Below are positions 23,958 through 31,825 of a stretch of DNA of 34,448 nucleotides, piece by piece. The translations under genes and the position numbers were made by a program. The DNA is from Candidatus Syntrophosphaera sp. (lineage in GTDB: Bacteria; Cloacimonadota; Cloacimonadia; Cloacimonadales; Cloacimonadaceae): positions 1 to 34,448 of the forward strand of contig JAHYIU010000012.1 of NCBI GenBank assembly GCA_019429425.1. The letters are read 5' to 3'. Numbering within the stretch: position 1 is the first letter of the stretch; each line of letters begins with the position of its first letter. The notes beneath the pieces are model-generated. The model was not told where the DNA came from and made no database searches. It was given only the letters and a program-made list of their open reading frames with translations.

Positions 23958-24544
23958 CGGTTCTGCATCTGGATCAGTTTGGCCGCCGTGAGCAGGTTTT
24001 CGGCGATGAAATCAGGCTGGTGCTGCCATTTCCGCATATTCAACAGCATCTCTTCGGCTCCGTGGCCGCTGAGGATCAGGATGGTTTTCAGGCCTGCCCT
24101 TTTGCCGAACTCAACATCCGTTTGGCGGTCACCGATCATCCAGGAGCGGCCTGGGTCGAAATGGTGTTCCCGCAGGGCGCGTTTGAACATGCCCAGCCCG
24201 GGTTTGCGGTCTTCGTGGGCGATGTTATAGGGGGGAACTGTCCCTGCGGCGAAATAGGGTGAAAAATAGAGCGCGTCCAGATTCACGCCTTGTTCCGTGA
24301 GCAGTTCGCGCAGGCGAGCGTGGACCCTGTTTAAAGCCGGTATGTCAAAATAGCCTCTTGCGATGCCGGACTGGTTGGTTACCACGAAGAGCAAGAAACC
24401 CATATCCCGCAGGATCCTTAGGGCTTCGCCGGTGAAGGGATAGATCTGGTAACCAGCGGGATCTGAGATGTAGCCGAACTGGTCGGGGCTGAGGCAGCCG
24501 TCCCTGTCCAGGAAGACGGCGCGCTTAATACCTTTTGCTGTCAT
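23954..24544 (-). CDS. GmhB-like HAD phosphatase (heptose-1,7-bisphosphate 7-phosphatase type)
   Basis: 196 residues from the ATG at 24544, which lies inside the end of lptD (20-nt overlap). The HAD-IIIA motifs are clear: FLDRDGCL (motif I, two Asp), VVTNQSGIARG (motif II), a Lys in EDRKPGLGMF, and MIGDRQTDVEFGKRAG (motif III). The layout, with YQIYPFTGEALRIL and the Asn-Gln-Ser-Gly-Ile segment, fits GmhB, which makes D-glycero-D-manno-heptose 1-phosphate for LPS core or heptose glycans. The neighbouring lptD supports an envelope role. The cysteine zinc-binding loop of E. coli GmhB is not present (the loop reads YFSPYFAAGTVPPYNIAHEDRK), so a related histidinol-phosphate-phosphatase activity cannot be excluded. 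Confidence 0.82.
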   Translation of the reverse strand: MTAKGIKRAVFLDRDGCLSPDQFGYISDPAGYQIYPFTGEALRILRDMGFLLFVVTNQSGIARGYFDIPALNRVHARLRELLTEQGVNLDALYFSPYFAAGTVPPYNIAHEDRKPGLGMFKRALREHHFDPGRSWMIGDRQTDVEFGKRAGLKTILILSGHGAEEMLLNMRKWQHQPDFIAENLLTAAKLIQMQNR

Positions 24545-26936
24545 GGGTGGAAAAGCGCAGGGCGTCCGGCAGGGCTGTGTTGAAGAGAGTGATTCGGTAT
24601 TCCCAGAATTCGTTGCGCCGTGAATAGCTGAGGTCGAGCTTCCAGCAATGGAGGTCACGGCTGAGCTTCAGCGATTGCGAGATCAGCTCTTGGGTCTTGA
24701 GGTTGTAATAGTTGCCGTAGGTGACAGACCAATTATCTGTGAGCTTGAGCGAGGTGTCAAGGCGTAAGTTGTGGGAGCTGGGGTCCAGGATGCTGCTGGT
24801 GCCGTAAAGGTCTTGCGAGAGGCTGAGTTTCCAGGTGTTTTTGTCCCCACCGGCGACAAAGCTTTCGGCTATGACCTGGAGGCTGTCCTGAGGCTGGTAG
24901 GGATCGAAGATGCGGTTCTTTTCCTTGCTGAAATATTTGGCGTAGGGAGCGGATCCTGTGAGAGTGAGGGCCTGGGAAAAATACTGGCTGGAAGGTTTCC
25001 AATCGTCGAACTGTAGCTTGTAGGGATTGTGGGAAAGAGTGTACTGTGAACTGTAGCCAAGCGATATCTTTTCCAGTCGGTAGCGGGACCCGGTCACGCG
25101 CAGAGTTCCCAAATCGAAGCTTCCGGGGCGGAAAGAGGCCCGGTGTGATAGGATCCCGAAGGGCTTGCCGCCTTCTTTGAGCAGATTGGCAGAGACATTT
25201 GAGGTCAGGGCAAAGAGGTCGTTTATCTTGCGGTCGTCCTTTCCATATTTGATCTGCCATTTCTGGTCCAGGGAGAGGTTCAGGTTCGCCGCCTCATCAG
25301 CGCTGTTCAGCCCGATCCCACCAAAGCTGTAAAATCGGGAATTATCCCGGAAGTCCGGATGCAGGCTGATTCCCGCGGAAGGCGTTAGGATGTGGCGCAG
25401 GGATTTCAGCCAGCCCCGGCGAAAGTTCCGGATCCCATAGATGTTGAAGTTGGCGTTGGTATAGGCGCGGTAATCGTTGCCCCGCACCAGTTGGTTGTTC
25501 TCCTTGTCGCGGTCAAACCAGGCTTCGCTGTAGGCAAGGCCATGCTGTACTCCGAGCCAGCCCCGCAGCTTCCAATTGTAAGCCAGTCCAAGGTTGTGTT
25601 TCATGCCCAGATTGTGCTGGGTGAGGAAAAGTGTGGAATCGGCAGGGTCCGGGACGTTATTCCAGATAAGGTCTCGCACATTCCTGTCCGGATCGCTGCT
25701 CTGGCCGATGTGATCGAATCTGACATTGTAGTTGTAGCTCAGGTTACTCCACCACGCGTCGGGGCTGCGGTCGGGCTTGTAAAAGATCTCATAGACCGGC
25801 CGGGAAGGGAGCGAGAAGGAGGCCGAGGGCAGGGAAACCGAGGCCCGGTCGTTGATCAGGTCCTCGGTGTAGGAAGCGCCGACGCTGAGGAATGAGTTCA
25901 GTAGCGGTTTGCGGTAGGAAAGGTTCGAAGTGACCCGCTGGGCAAGGCTTTCATCGAGGTCGGTGCTGCTTTCCCACATCCGCTTGTTGCTCACGAAATC
26001 GATGTTCATGTCGAAAGTGGACCTGTTGCCCAGCTCGTGATGGTGGGTGGCGCGCAGATACCAGTCGTAGAAGGTTTGGGGATAGCTGACCTTTTTCTGG
26101 TAGGCGGCGTTGAAGGACCCGGCATGTTTGTAGCGCTCCAGATAATCTACCTTCAGGCCGGCTTTCCAACCCGTCTTTTCAATCAGGTCGAGGCTCAGTA
26201 CTGCGTCCGCGTAGTCTTTGTAGGGATAATACCAGGCAATGTCCCTGAGGAATTTGCCATCCACGCTGTTGTAGCCAGGCTCCGGGATCAGGAAGCCTGG
26301 ATGCCTTCCCCGCCGGATGGGGATGGTGATGAAGGGAAAATAGAAGACAGGCAGGTGGTTCACATAGGCGATCACGGGTCTGCCGACCACCTTGTCGCCC
26401 CGGTAGACACGCAATTGCGAGGCCGTGAACCAGAAATCCGGCTCGGCGTTTTCGCAGGTGGTGAAGCTACCATTGTCGACATCGTAGGTGTTGCCGTCCA
26501 CCATGCGGATCTTCTCACCGCTGTAAAAGCCTCTTTCCAGGCGGCTGACTCCGTCGGTCATGAGCCCGGTGCGGGTGTCCATATCGTAGGCAACGTTAGC
26601 GCCCAGCAGGATCTGATCGCCATCCTGCATGACCGTGTTTCCCTGGCTGTAAGCTCGTTTGGCCTTCAGGTCCACCAGCAGGGAGTCGCTGCTGATGGTG
26701 AATTCCTGATAGCGGACACTGGTGTTCCTGAACAGGCGGATCTGATCCAAAGAATGGTTGTAGGCCATGCTGTCCGCCGCATAGAAGAGGGAATCTTCTT
26801 TGGCGGGATTGTAAAACAGGGTGTCGGAAGGGGCCGGAATGGCCGGCAGTGCGTTGTTCAAAGCATCTCCCTGGGCAAGGAGCGGAAGCTGGCAAAGCAT
26901 CAGGAGCAGGGCGAGGAACAGGGCGGATCTCTTCAT
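24525..26936 (-). CDS. lptD: LPS assembly outer-membrane protein LptD (OstA/Imp)
   Basis: 803 residues from the ATG at 26936, which begins a clear signal peptide (MKRSALFLALLLMLCQLPLL then AQG); the open frame further upstream is read-through of the kinase gene. Residues of about 50-200 form the OstA/LptA-like jellyroll (VRYQEFTISSDSLLVDLKAKRAYSQG, then YDMDTRTGLMTDG). The linker GSFTTCENAEPDFWFTASQLRVYRGDKVVGRP with YVNHLPVFYFPFITIPIRRGR is the LptD signature. The rest is an outer-membrane beta-barrel (alternating aromatic strands to the C-terminus). It inserts LPS into the outer leaflet, proving a diderm cell. It sits between glycerate kinase (19-nt gap) and the GmhB-like gene. Confidence 0.92.
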   Translation of the reverse strand: MKRSALFLALLLMLCQLPLLAQGDALNNALPAIPAPSDTLFYNPAKEDSLFYAADSMAYNHSLDQIRLFRNTSVRYQEFTISSDSLLVDLKAKRAYSQGNTVMQDGDQILLGANVAYDMDTRTGLMTDGVSRLERGFYSGEKIRMVDGNTYDVDNGSFTTCENAEPDFWFTASQLRVYRGDKVVGRPVIAYVNHLPVFYFPFITIPIRRGRHPGFLIPEPGYNSVDGKFLRDIAWYYPYKDYADAVLSLDLIEKTGWKAGLKVDYLERYKHAGSFNAAYQKKVSYPQTFYDWYLRATHHHELGNRSTFDMNIDFVSNKRMWESSTDLDESLAQRVTSNLSYRKPLLNSFLSVGASYTEDLINDRASVSLPSASFSLPSRPVYEIFYKPDRSPDAWWSNLSYNYNVRFDHIGQSSDPDRNVRDLIWNNVPDPADSTLFLTQHNLGMKHNLGLAYNWKLRGWLGVQHGLAYSEAWFDRDKENNQLVRGNDYRAYTNANFNIYGIRNFRRGWLKSLRHILTPSAGISLHPDFRDNSRFYSFGGIGLNSADEAANLNLSLDQKWQIKYGKDDRKINDLFALTSNVSANLLKEGGKPFGILSHRASFRPGSFDLGTLRVTGSRYRLEKISLGYSSQYTLSHNPYKLQFDDWKPSSQYFSQALTLTGSAPYAKYFSKEKNRIFDPYQPQDSLQVIAESFVAGGDKNTWKLSLSQDLYGTSSILDPSSHNLRLDTSLKLTDNWSVTYGNYYNLKTQELISQSLKLSRDLHCWKLDLSYSRRNEFWEYRITLFNTALPDALRFSTHDSKRY

Positions 26937-26955
26937 TTTGGCAGCAGTATCTTCC

Positions 26956-28221
26956 TCAGAGGATTCCTTCGAAGATGTCAAAGTTGTCTCTGGAGTTTGC
27001 GGAGAGCGGCTTTTCCAGATCGTAACCCACGGATAGGATAAACACGTCGTTGACGTTCGTGGCCAGGAGCGGTGCCGGCAATATGTGGTGGATGGCCTTG
27101 AGGGCGGTGTAGCTGTCACAGTCCCTTTTGGCTTTCGCGAGTTCGATCCCGGCATAACGCAGTTTTACGCGAGTGCCTGAATCCGAGTAGGACCCGCCAT
27201 TGCCGCAGACGTTGTCACTTCCGTCAGTGGCAAAACAAAAGAGGGCGGAATTCTTGTAACGGCTGAGAGTTGCCGCCAGCGACAGGGCCAGATGGCTGCA
27301 ACGTCCGCCAGTTCCAGGACCGGTGACCTTCAAAGGTGTTTCACCGCCAAAGATCTGGATGAAAGGCGGATGTAGCCGGAATCTGGGATTGTCGGCCCGA
27401 CGCAGAATCTCCCGCAGTTGTTCTGCAAATTTAGGCAAGGGGCTGTTTTGGAAGCTTGGTTCCAAGTACACCTTGCATCCCTGCTGGCGCAGGTCCGTGG
27501 CCAATTGTGAACAGAACGAGCGGTTGTCGGCCACAATGTGATAGCGCAGCTCTTTGCCCGGAGGTTTGTAACGCCACCCATCCAGGGTCTTGGAAGCTGG
27601 TATCTCAGGCGTGAACGGGCCCGAGCCGATAATCTGTGGATCGTTGCCCTCCACATCAGAAACGGCATAGACATGGACGCGTTTGGAATTGACAAGGTCC
27701 AGGCACTTTCCTCCTTTCAGCAGTGAGAGTTCGCGCCGCTTGCGGTTGATCTCGGCGATGCTTTTTCCGCTCTTAAGGAGTTGGGAGTTTATATCGCTAA
27801 GTTCCTGCAGTGTTGCATTTTCCGGCAAGAGCTCGAATAGGGCGGAACTGCCCCCGGAAAGCAATACAACCAGGTCCTCCCGAGCAGGGATGCTACCCAG
27901 CCAGTCGACGATCCGGGCGCTGTGGGCCAGGCTGAAGGCGTCAGGAATGGGGTGTCCGGCTTCCAAAACCTTCAGACTGGGGATGGGGCCGAGTGAATGC
28001 CCGCGTTTGGTGAGCACAAATCCATCATGTTCAAAGCCTTTTTGAGCCAGCAAAGCAGCGCAGAGGGAAGCCATTTTCCAGGCCGCCTTGCCAATCGCCA
28101 AGACTCGCACCCGCGGGCTGAATTTCTCCGCGTCCAGCAGCTTCAACAGTTGCGGATACTGGCAAAACCTGTGCATGAGCTGCAGATAGCTCTGATAGAT
28201 GCCGTGATGGAGGTTGCTCAA
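26956..28221 (-). CDS. Glycerate 2-kinase (GckA/DUF4147-MOFRL family)
   Basis: 421 residues. The N-terminal DUF4147 domain has AIGKAAWKMA, VLTKRGHS, EAGHPIPDAFS and VLLSGGSSALFELLP, followed by INRKRRELSLLKGGK and YAVSDVEGNDPQIIGSGPF. The C-terminal MOFRL domain has FGGETPLKVTGPGTGGRCSHLALSLA, CFATDGSDNVCGNGGSYSDSG and NVNDVFIL. The enzyme phosphorylates D-glycerate to 2-phosphoglycerate. The start appears to be TTG at 28221, with GGGAGAG 5 nt upstream; the next in-frame ATG (codon 16) lacks such a site. It is the first gene of the operon that continues with lptD. Confidence 0.88.
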   Translation of the reverse strand: MSNLHHGIYQSYLQLMHRFCQYPQLLKLLDAEKFSPRVRVLAIGKAAWKMASLCAALLAQKGFEHDGFVLTKRGHSLGPIPSLKVLEAGHPIPDAFSLAHSARIVDWLGSIPAREDLVVLLSGGSSALFELLPENATLQELSDINSQLLKSGKSIAEINRKRRELSLLKGGKCLDLVNSKRVHVYAVSDVEGNDPQIIGSGPFTPEIPASKTLDGWRYKPPGKELRYHIVADNRSFCSQLATDLRQQGCKVYLEPSFQNSPLPKFAEQLREILRRADNPRFRLHPPFIQIFGGETPLKVTGPGTGGRCSHLALSLAATLSRYKNSALFCFATDGSDNVCGNGGSYSDSGTRVKLRYAGIELAKAKRDCDSYTALKAIHHILPAPLLATNVNDVFILSVGYDLEKPLSANSRDNFDIFEGIL

Positions 28222-28250
28222 GTATCTCTCCCAAAATTTAAATTTTATCC

Positions 28251-28279
28251 ATATAAAATGCGCAAAAGGATTTAGTCAA
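28251..28279 (-). promoter_or_regulatory. Promoter of the glycerate kinase-lptD-xdhC operon
   Basis: TTGACT (28279-28274), 17 nt, TTATAT (28256-28251). The predicted start site near 28244 leaves a leader of about 23 nt that includes the GGGAGAG ribosome binding site. Confidence 0.5.
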
Positions 28280-28423
28280 GTCCATTTTTCCGTTTCCTTG
28301 GGTCGGGATACTCACGCTTGTGAACTTTGTCCCGTCGCAGGTTGGCAGAAAGCAAATAAAATCCTTTACAAAAAAGGCCTCATAGAAAACTTGGTCTTTC
28401 TGAATTGTCCTTAGGAGTTACTT

Positions 28424-29923
28424 ATGCCTGACAAGGTGCGTGAAACGAGCAGCAAAGCTGCAATGAAAGAAATGCGGGAAGAGTATCTTCGCTTGCTCGA
28501 AGAATCTTTCCAAACCACAGAGGAATTTAAAAAAGGCGACGTCGTCGAGGCCCCGATCGTCACGATCAATGAGAAGTTCATGATCGTGAACCTGGGCGGG
28601 AAATTCGATGCGTACGCGGAGATCGGTGAGTTTGCCGACGAAAAGGGAAACCTTAGCTACAAGGAAGGCGATACCCTCAAAGGTTATATCGTGGACAGTA
28701 ACGAGCAGGGTTTCGTTATTGGCAGAAGTCTCACCAAGCAGTTTGTGGACAAAAACTCCCTGCTGGACGCCTATGAGCGCAAGATTCCGGTGGAGGGGAA
28801 GATCTATGCTGTCACCAAAGGCGGGTTCAATGTCGACGTCCTCGGTGCCCGCGCGTTCTGCCCCATTTCCCAGATCGCCTCGCGCGGCGGGGATAACGCG
28901 GAGCAGTACATCGGCAAGAGCATGGATTTCCTGGTGATTGAATGTTCCGACAATTGCCGCCGTGTGGTAGTTTCGCACCGTCAGATCGAAGAAGCGGCCG
29001 AGCAGGAAAAGAAAGCCGCCGCCCTCGAGAAGCTGGTTGTGGGCGAAGTCGTTAAGGGCACTGTGATGCGCATGACCGGTTTCGGCGCTTTTGTCGAACT
29101 GGGCGGGATCGAAGGCCTGATGCACGTTTCCGAGATATCCTGGCAGCATGTCATCAAGCCCCAGGACGCCCTGAAAGCTGGCCAGGAGGTCGAAGTCAAG
29201 ATCCTGGACATCAAGGGCGACAAGCTCTCGCTCTCCATGAAGGCTTTGCAGGAAAATCCCTTTGCCGCGGTCATCAATGAACTCAAGGAAGGCGACAATA
29301 TCAACTGTCGTGTCCTCCGCCTGCACAATTTCGGCGCCTTTGCCGAGATCAAGCCCGGGGTCGAGGGTCTGATCCCAATCTCCGAAATGAGCCGCAGCCG
29401 CAACATTTCCCATCCCCGCGAAGTGCTCAAGGAAGGTGATTTTGTGGAAGTGCAGATCCTGCGCATCGATCCCGACACCCAAAAGATTTCTCTTTCCCTG
29501 CGTGCCCTCCAGGCCGATCCTTGGGAAAACATAGATGAGATCGTCAAGCTCGAGACACCCTTCACCGGGACAGTCGAAAGCTCCACCAATTTTGGCCTGT
29601 TCGTCTCCATCACTGAAGGCATCACGGGTCTTCTGCCCCGCAGCCGCATCCGTGAGAAGGACAGCTTCAAATCCGGCGACGAGGTCACCCTGATGGTCAC
29701 CGCGATCGACAAGGAAAACCACCGCCTGACCCTGGATTACACAGACAGGGCCCCCGGCGAGGTTGTCGAGCAGCGCCACCGTTCCAATGACCGCCGCGAG
29801 CCGCAGAGCAGTTCATTCGACCGCCCCCGCGGACGTGGAAGGTCCCGCGCTGACGAGGAATGGCGCAGATACGCCAGCGAAAAGCCCAATCCAGTGGACG
29901 ACAATCCCTTCAAAGACCTATAA
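28424..29923 (+). CDS. rpsA: Ribosomal protein S1
   Basis: 499 residues, with AGGAG upstream of the ATG. Five S1 RNA-binding repeats are visible. The first two are degenerate (GDVVEAPIVTINEKFMIVNLGGKFDAYAEIGEF; EGKIYAVTKGGFNVDVLGARAFCPISQ). Three are typical (GEVVKGTVMRMTGFGAFVELGGIEGLMHVSEIS; GDNINCRVLRLHNFGAFAEIKPGVEGLIPISEMS; FTGTVESSTNFGLFVSITEGITGLLPRSRI). A basic Arg-rich tail ends the protein (RPRGRGRSRADEEWRRYASEK). It binds mRNA on the 30S subunit and helps initiation on messages with weak Shine-Dalgarno sites. The gene is followed 6 nt later by lysS. Confidence 0.94.
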   Translation: MPDKVRETSSKAAMKEMREEYLRLLEESFQTTEEFKKGDVVEAPIVTINEKFMIVNLGGKFDAYAEIGEFADEKGNLSYKEGDTLKGYIVDSNEQGFVIGRSLTKQFVDKNSLLDAYERKIPVEGKIYAVTKGGFNVDVLGARAFCPISQIASRGGDNAEQYIGKSMDFLVIECSDNCRRVVVSHRQIEEAAEQEKKAAALEKLVVGEVVKGTVMRMTGFGAFVELGGIEGLMHVSEISWQHVIKPQDALKAGQEVEVKILDIKGDKLSLSMKALQENPFAAVINELKEGDNINCRVLRLHNFGAFAEIKPGVEGLIPISEMSRSRNISHPREVLKEGDFVEVQILRIDPDTQKISLSLRALQADPWENIDEIVKLETPFTGTVESSTNFGLFVSITEGITGLLPRSRIREKDSFKSGDEVTLMVTAIDKENHRLTLDYTDRAPGEVVEQRHRSNDRREPQSSSFDRPRGRGRSRADEEWRRYASEKPNPVDDNPFKDL

Positions 29924-29929
29924 GTTTCC

Positions 29930-31426
29930 ATGCAATCCCGGGATAACCAGTTCATCCAGCTTCGCAAACAGAAGCTGGCGAAACTCATTGACGCGGGCAT
30001 AAACCCCTATCCGGTCAAATCCTCCCGCACCCACAAGATCGCAGAAGTGCTGTCTGACCGCGAGGAATGGATCTCTTCGGAGCGTGAGGTTTGTCTGGTG
30101 GGAAGGCTGGTTGCCATGCGCAGGCAGGGTAAGATCGGGTTTGGAAACATTGAGGACAGCAGCGGCCGCGTGCAGCTCTATGTGGCGCAGAACCTCGTGG
30201 GAGAGGAAAATTACGAACTCTTCAAGCTCTGCGACGCCGGCGATTTCATCCAGGTTCTCGGCACCATGTTCCACACCCAGGCAGGCGAATACTCTATCAA
30301 AGCGAACAGAATCGGCCTGTTGAGCAAGAACCTCCGTCCCCTGCCCGCAGTCAAGGAAAAGACAGTGGACGGCAAAACAGTCCGCTATGATGAGTTTTCG
30401 GATATCGAACTGCGCTATCGCAAGCGCTATCTGGACCTGCTGCTCAACCCTGATCACCGCAAAGTGTTCATCCAACGAGCCAGGATCGTCACCGCGATCC
30501 GCGCCTTCCTGGACGCCCGCGAATACACCGAGGTCGAGACCCCCGTCCTGCAACCCCTCTACGGAGGCGCTAACGCCCGTCCTTTCGTGACCCATCACAA
30601 CACTTTGGACACGGACCTGTATTTGCGCATTGCCACGGAACTTTACCTCAAACGCCTGATCGTAGGCGGTTTCGAGCGGGTTTACGAACTGAACAAGGAC
30701 TTCCGCAACGAAGGTATGGACCGCACCCACAACCCCGAATTCACCATGCTCGAGCTCTATGAGGCCTATTCCGACCTCGAGGGGATGATCGCCATCACCG
30801 AGGACCTGATCAGGCACCTGGCCGTGGACGTATTAAGCAAAAGGGAATACTCTTTCCGTGGCCATGCCATCGATCTGGGCAAACCCTTCACCCGCGCCTC
30901 CATGACCGATCTGGTCAAACAGCACGCGGGCATAGACCTTTCCGACCTCGATCTGGAGAGGGCCCTGGCTTTCTGCCGGGAACGTAAGCTGGAGATCCCG
31001 CCGGGAGCAGGAGTGGGCAGGCTGATTGCCCTGCTGTTCGAGACCTATGTTGAGGAAAAGCTGATCCAGCCGACCTTCGTGGTCGATTTTCCCAAGGAGA
31101 TCTCGCCCCTGGCCAAGTCCAAAGAGGACAATCCCCTCTTGGCGGACCGCTTTGAGCTGATCATTGCCGGACAGGAATTCGCCAACGCCTTCAGCGAACT
31201 CAACGATCCCCTCGACCAGCGTGCCAGGCTGGAAGCACAGGCGCAGCTTCGCGCCCTGGGAGACGACGAGGCCAACGTGGTCGACGAGGATTTCCTTGAG
31301 GCCATGGAATACGGAATGCCGCCGATGGGCGGGCTCGGTATTGGCATCGACCGCCTGGTCATGCTGCTCACGGAAAACGACTCGATCAAGGAAGTTATCC
31401 TCTTTCCCCAAATGAAGCCCGAATAA
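29930..31426 (+). CDS. lysS: Lysyl-tRNA synthetase, class II
   Basis: 498 residues, standard length. The N-terminal OB-fold anticodon-binding domain (VCLVGRLVAMRRQGKIGFGNIEDSSGRVQLYV) is followed by motif 1 region (RARIVTAIRAFLDAREYTEVETPVLQP), motif 2 (RVYELNKDFRNEGMDRTHNPEFTMLELYEAY) and motif 3 (GMPPMGGLGIGIDRLVMLL). It charges tRNA-Lys with lysine. The ATG lies 6 nt after the rpsA stop and no good Shine-Dalgarno site is visible, so translation is probably coupled to rpsA. Confidence 0.96.
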   Translation: MQSRDNQFIQLRKQKLAKLIDAGINPYPVKSSRTHKIAEVLSDREEWISSEREVCLVGRLVAMRRQGKIGFGNIEDSSGRVQLYVAQNLVGEENYELFKLCDAGDFIQVLGTMFHTQAGEYSIKANRIGLLSKNLRPLPAVKEKTVDGKTVRYDEFSDIELRYRKRYLDLLLNPDHRKVFIQRARIVTAIRAFLDAREYTEVETPVLQPLYGGANARPFVTHHNTLDTDLYLRIATELYLKRLIVGGFERVYELNKDFRNEGMDRTHNPEFTMLELYEAYSDLEGMIAITEDLIRHLAVDVLSKREYSFRGHAIDLGKPFTRASMTDLVKQHAGIDLSDLDLERALAFCRERKLEIPPGAGVGRLIALLFETYVEEKLIQPTFVVDFPKEISPLAKSKEDNPLLADRFELIIAGQEFANAFSELNDPLDQRARLEAQAQLRALGDDEANVVDEDFLEAMEYGMPPMGGLGIGIDRLVMLLTENDSIKEVILFPQMKPE

Positions 31427-31503
31427 GCGGCTTCTGTCCTTTTTCAGAACATCCCTCCCTTTCCGCCCTCATTCCATCATCCAATTCCGTCCTGACAATC
31501 TGC

Positions 31504-31536
31504 GTACACATCCCGAACAAGGTTGGGAATGTGTAC
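31504..31536. repeat. Dispersed palindromic repeat, copy C
   Basis: GTACACA (31504-31510) pairs with TGTGTAC (31530-31536); inside, TCCC pairs with GGGA and AAC with GTT, giving an almost complete hairpin. Its reverse complement matches copy B at 27 of 31 positions. It lies 77 nt after the lysS stop. Confidence 0.65.
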
Positions 31537-31680
31537 CTTGATGTTTCGAGTGGCATGGCGCTCTGGACTGAGGAGCGAAGACGCGCTGCCCGGGCTTGAT
31601 GCCCATTCCAGATAAAAGCTGAAGCCAGCCCGGCTTCTGTTCACCCCCCCCCCTTACATTCATCCGGTCCGTTTCCAGTA

Positions 31681-31729
31681 CGTATCCCGCCGGATTCGCG
31701 CCTGCCGGGCAGTTATCGTGCGGGATACG
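31681..31729. repeat. 10-bp perfect inverted repeat
   Basis: CGTATCCCGC (31681-31690) and GCGGGATACG (31720-31729) are exact reverse complements around a 29-nt spacer, which itself can fold (TGCC/GGCA). It lies about 100 nt beyond the transporter stop and may serve as a terminator-like structure, but no T-run follows. Confidence 0.5.
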
Positions 31730-31825
31730 GACAAGAAACCAAGCTTCAGAAAAAAACGGGGAAGAAAACAGAGCTTTGCCGTTGTATTTGGCTGGGCGCT
31801 TGCTTAAGCTCATGAGGCCCGGCGG

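Larger units (their letters stand above)
31427..31825. other. Convergent intergenic region with palindromes and a C10 tract
   Basis: 399 nt between lysS (+) and the transporter (-). It contains palindrome copy C, a GAAGCC/GGCTTC hairpin (about 31621-31637), a run of ten C at 31644-31653 and a 10-bp inverted repeat (31681-31690 with 31720-31729). A minus-strand open frame (31469-31813) runs through all of these, shows no domain and is not believed. No clear T-tailed terminator for either gene was found. Confidence 0.6.

Noticed and set aside
28418-29779. 453-codon minus-strand open frame
   Set aside because: Antisense to rpsA, which has five clear S1 repeats; the long frame reflects codon bias.
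31469-31813. 114-codon minus-strand open frame between lysS and the transporter
   Set aside because: Runs through the palindrome, the C10 tract and the inverted repeat; no domain and no good start site.
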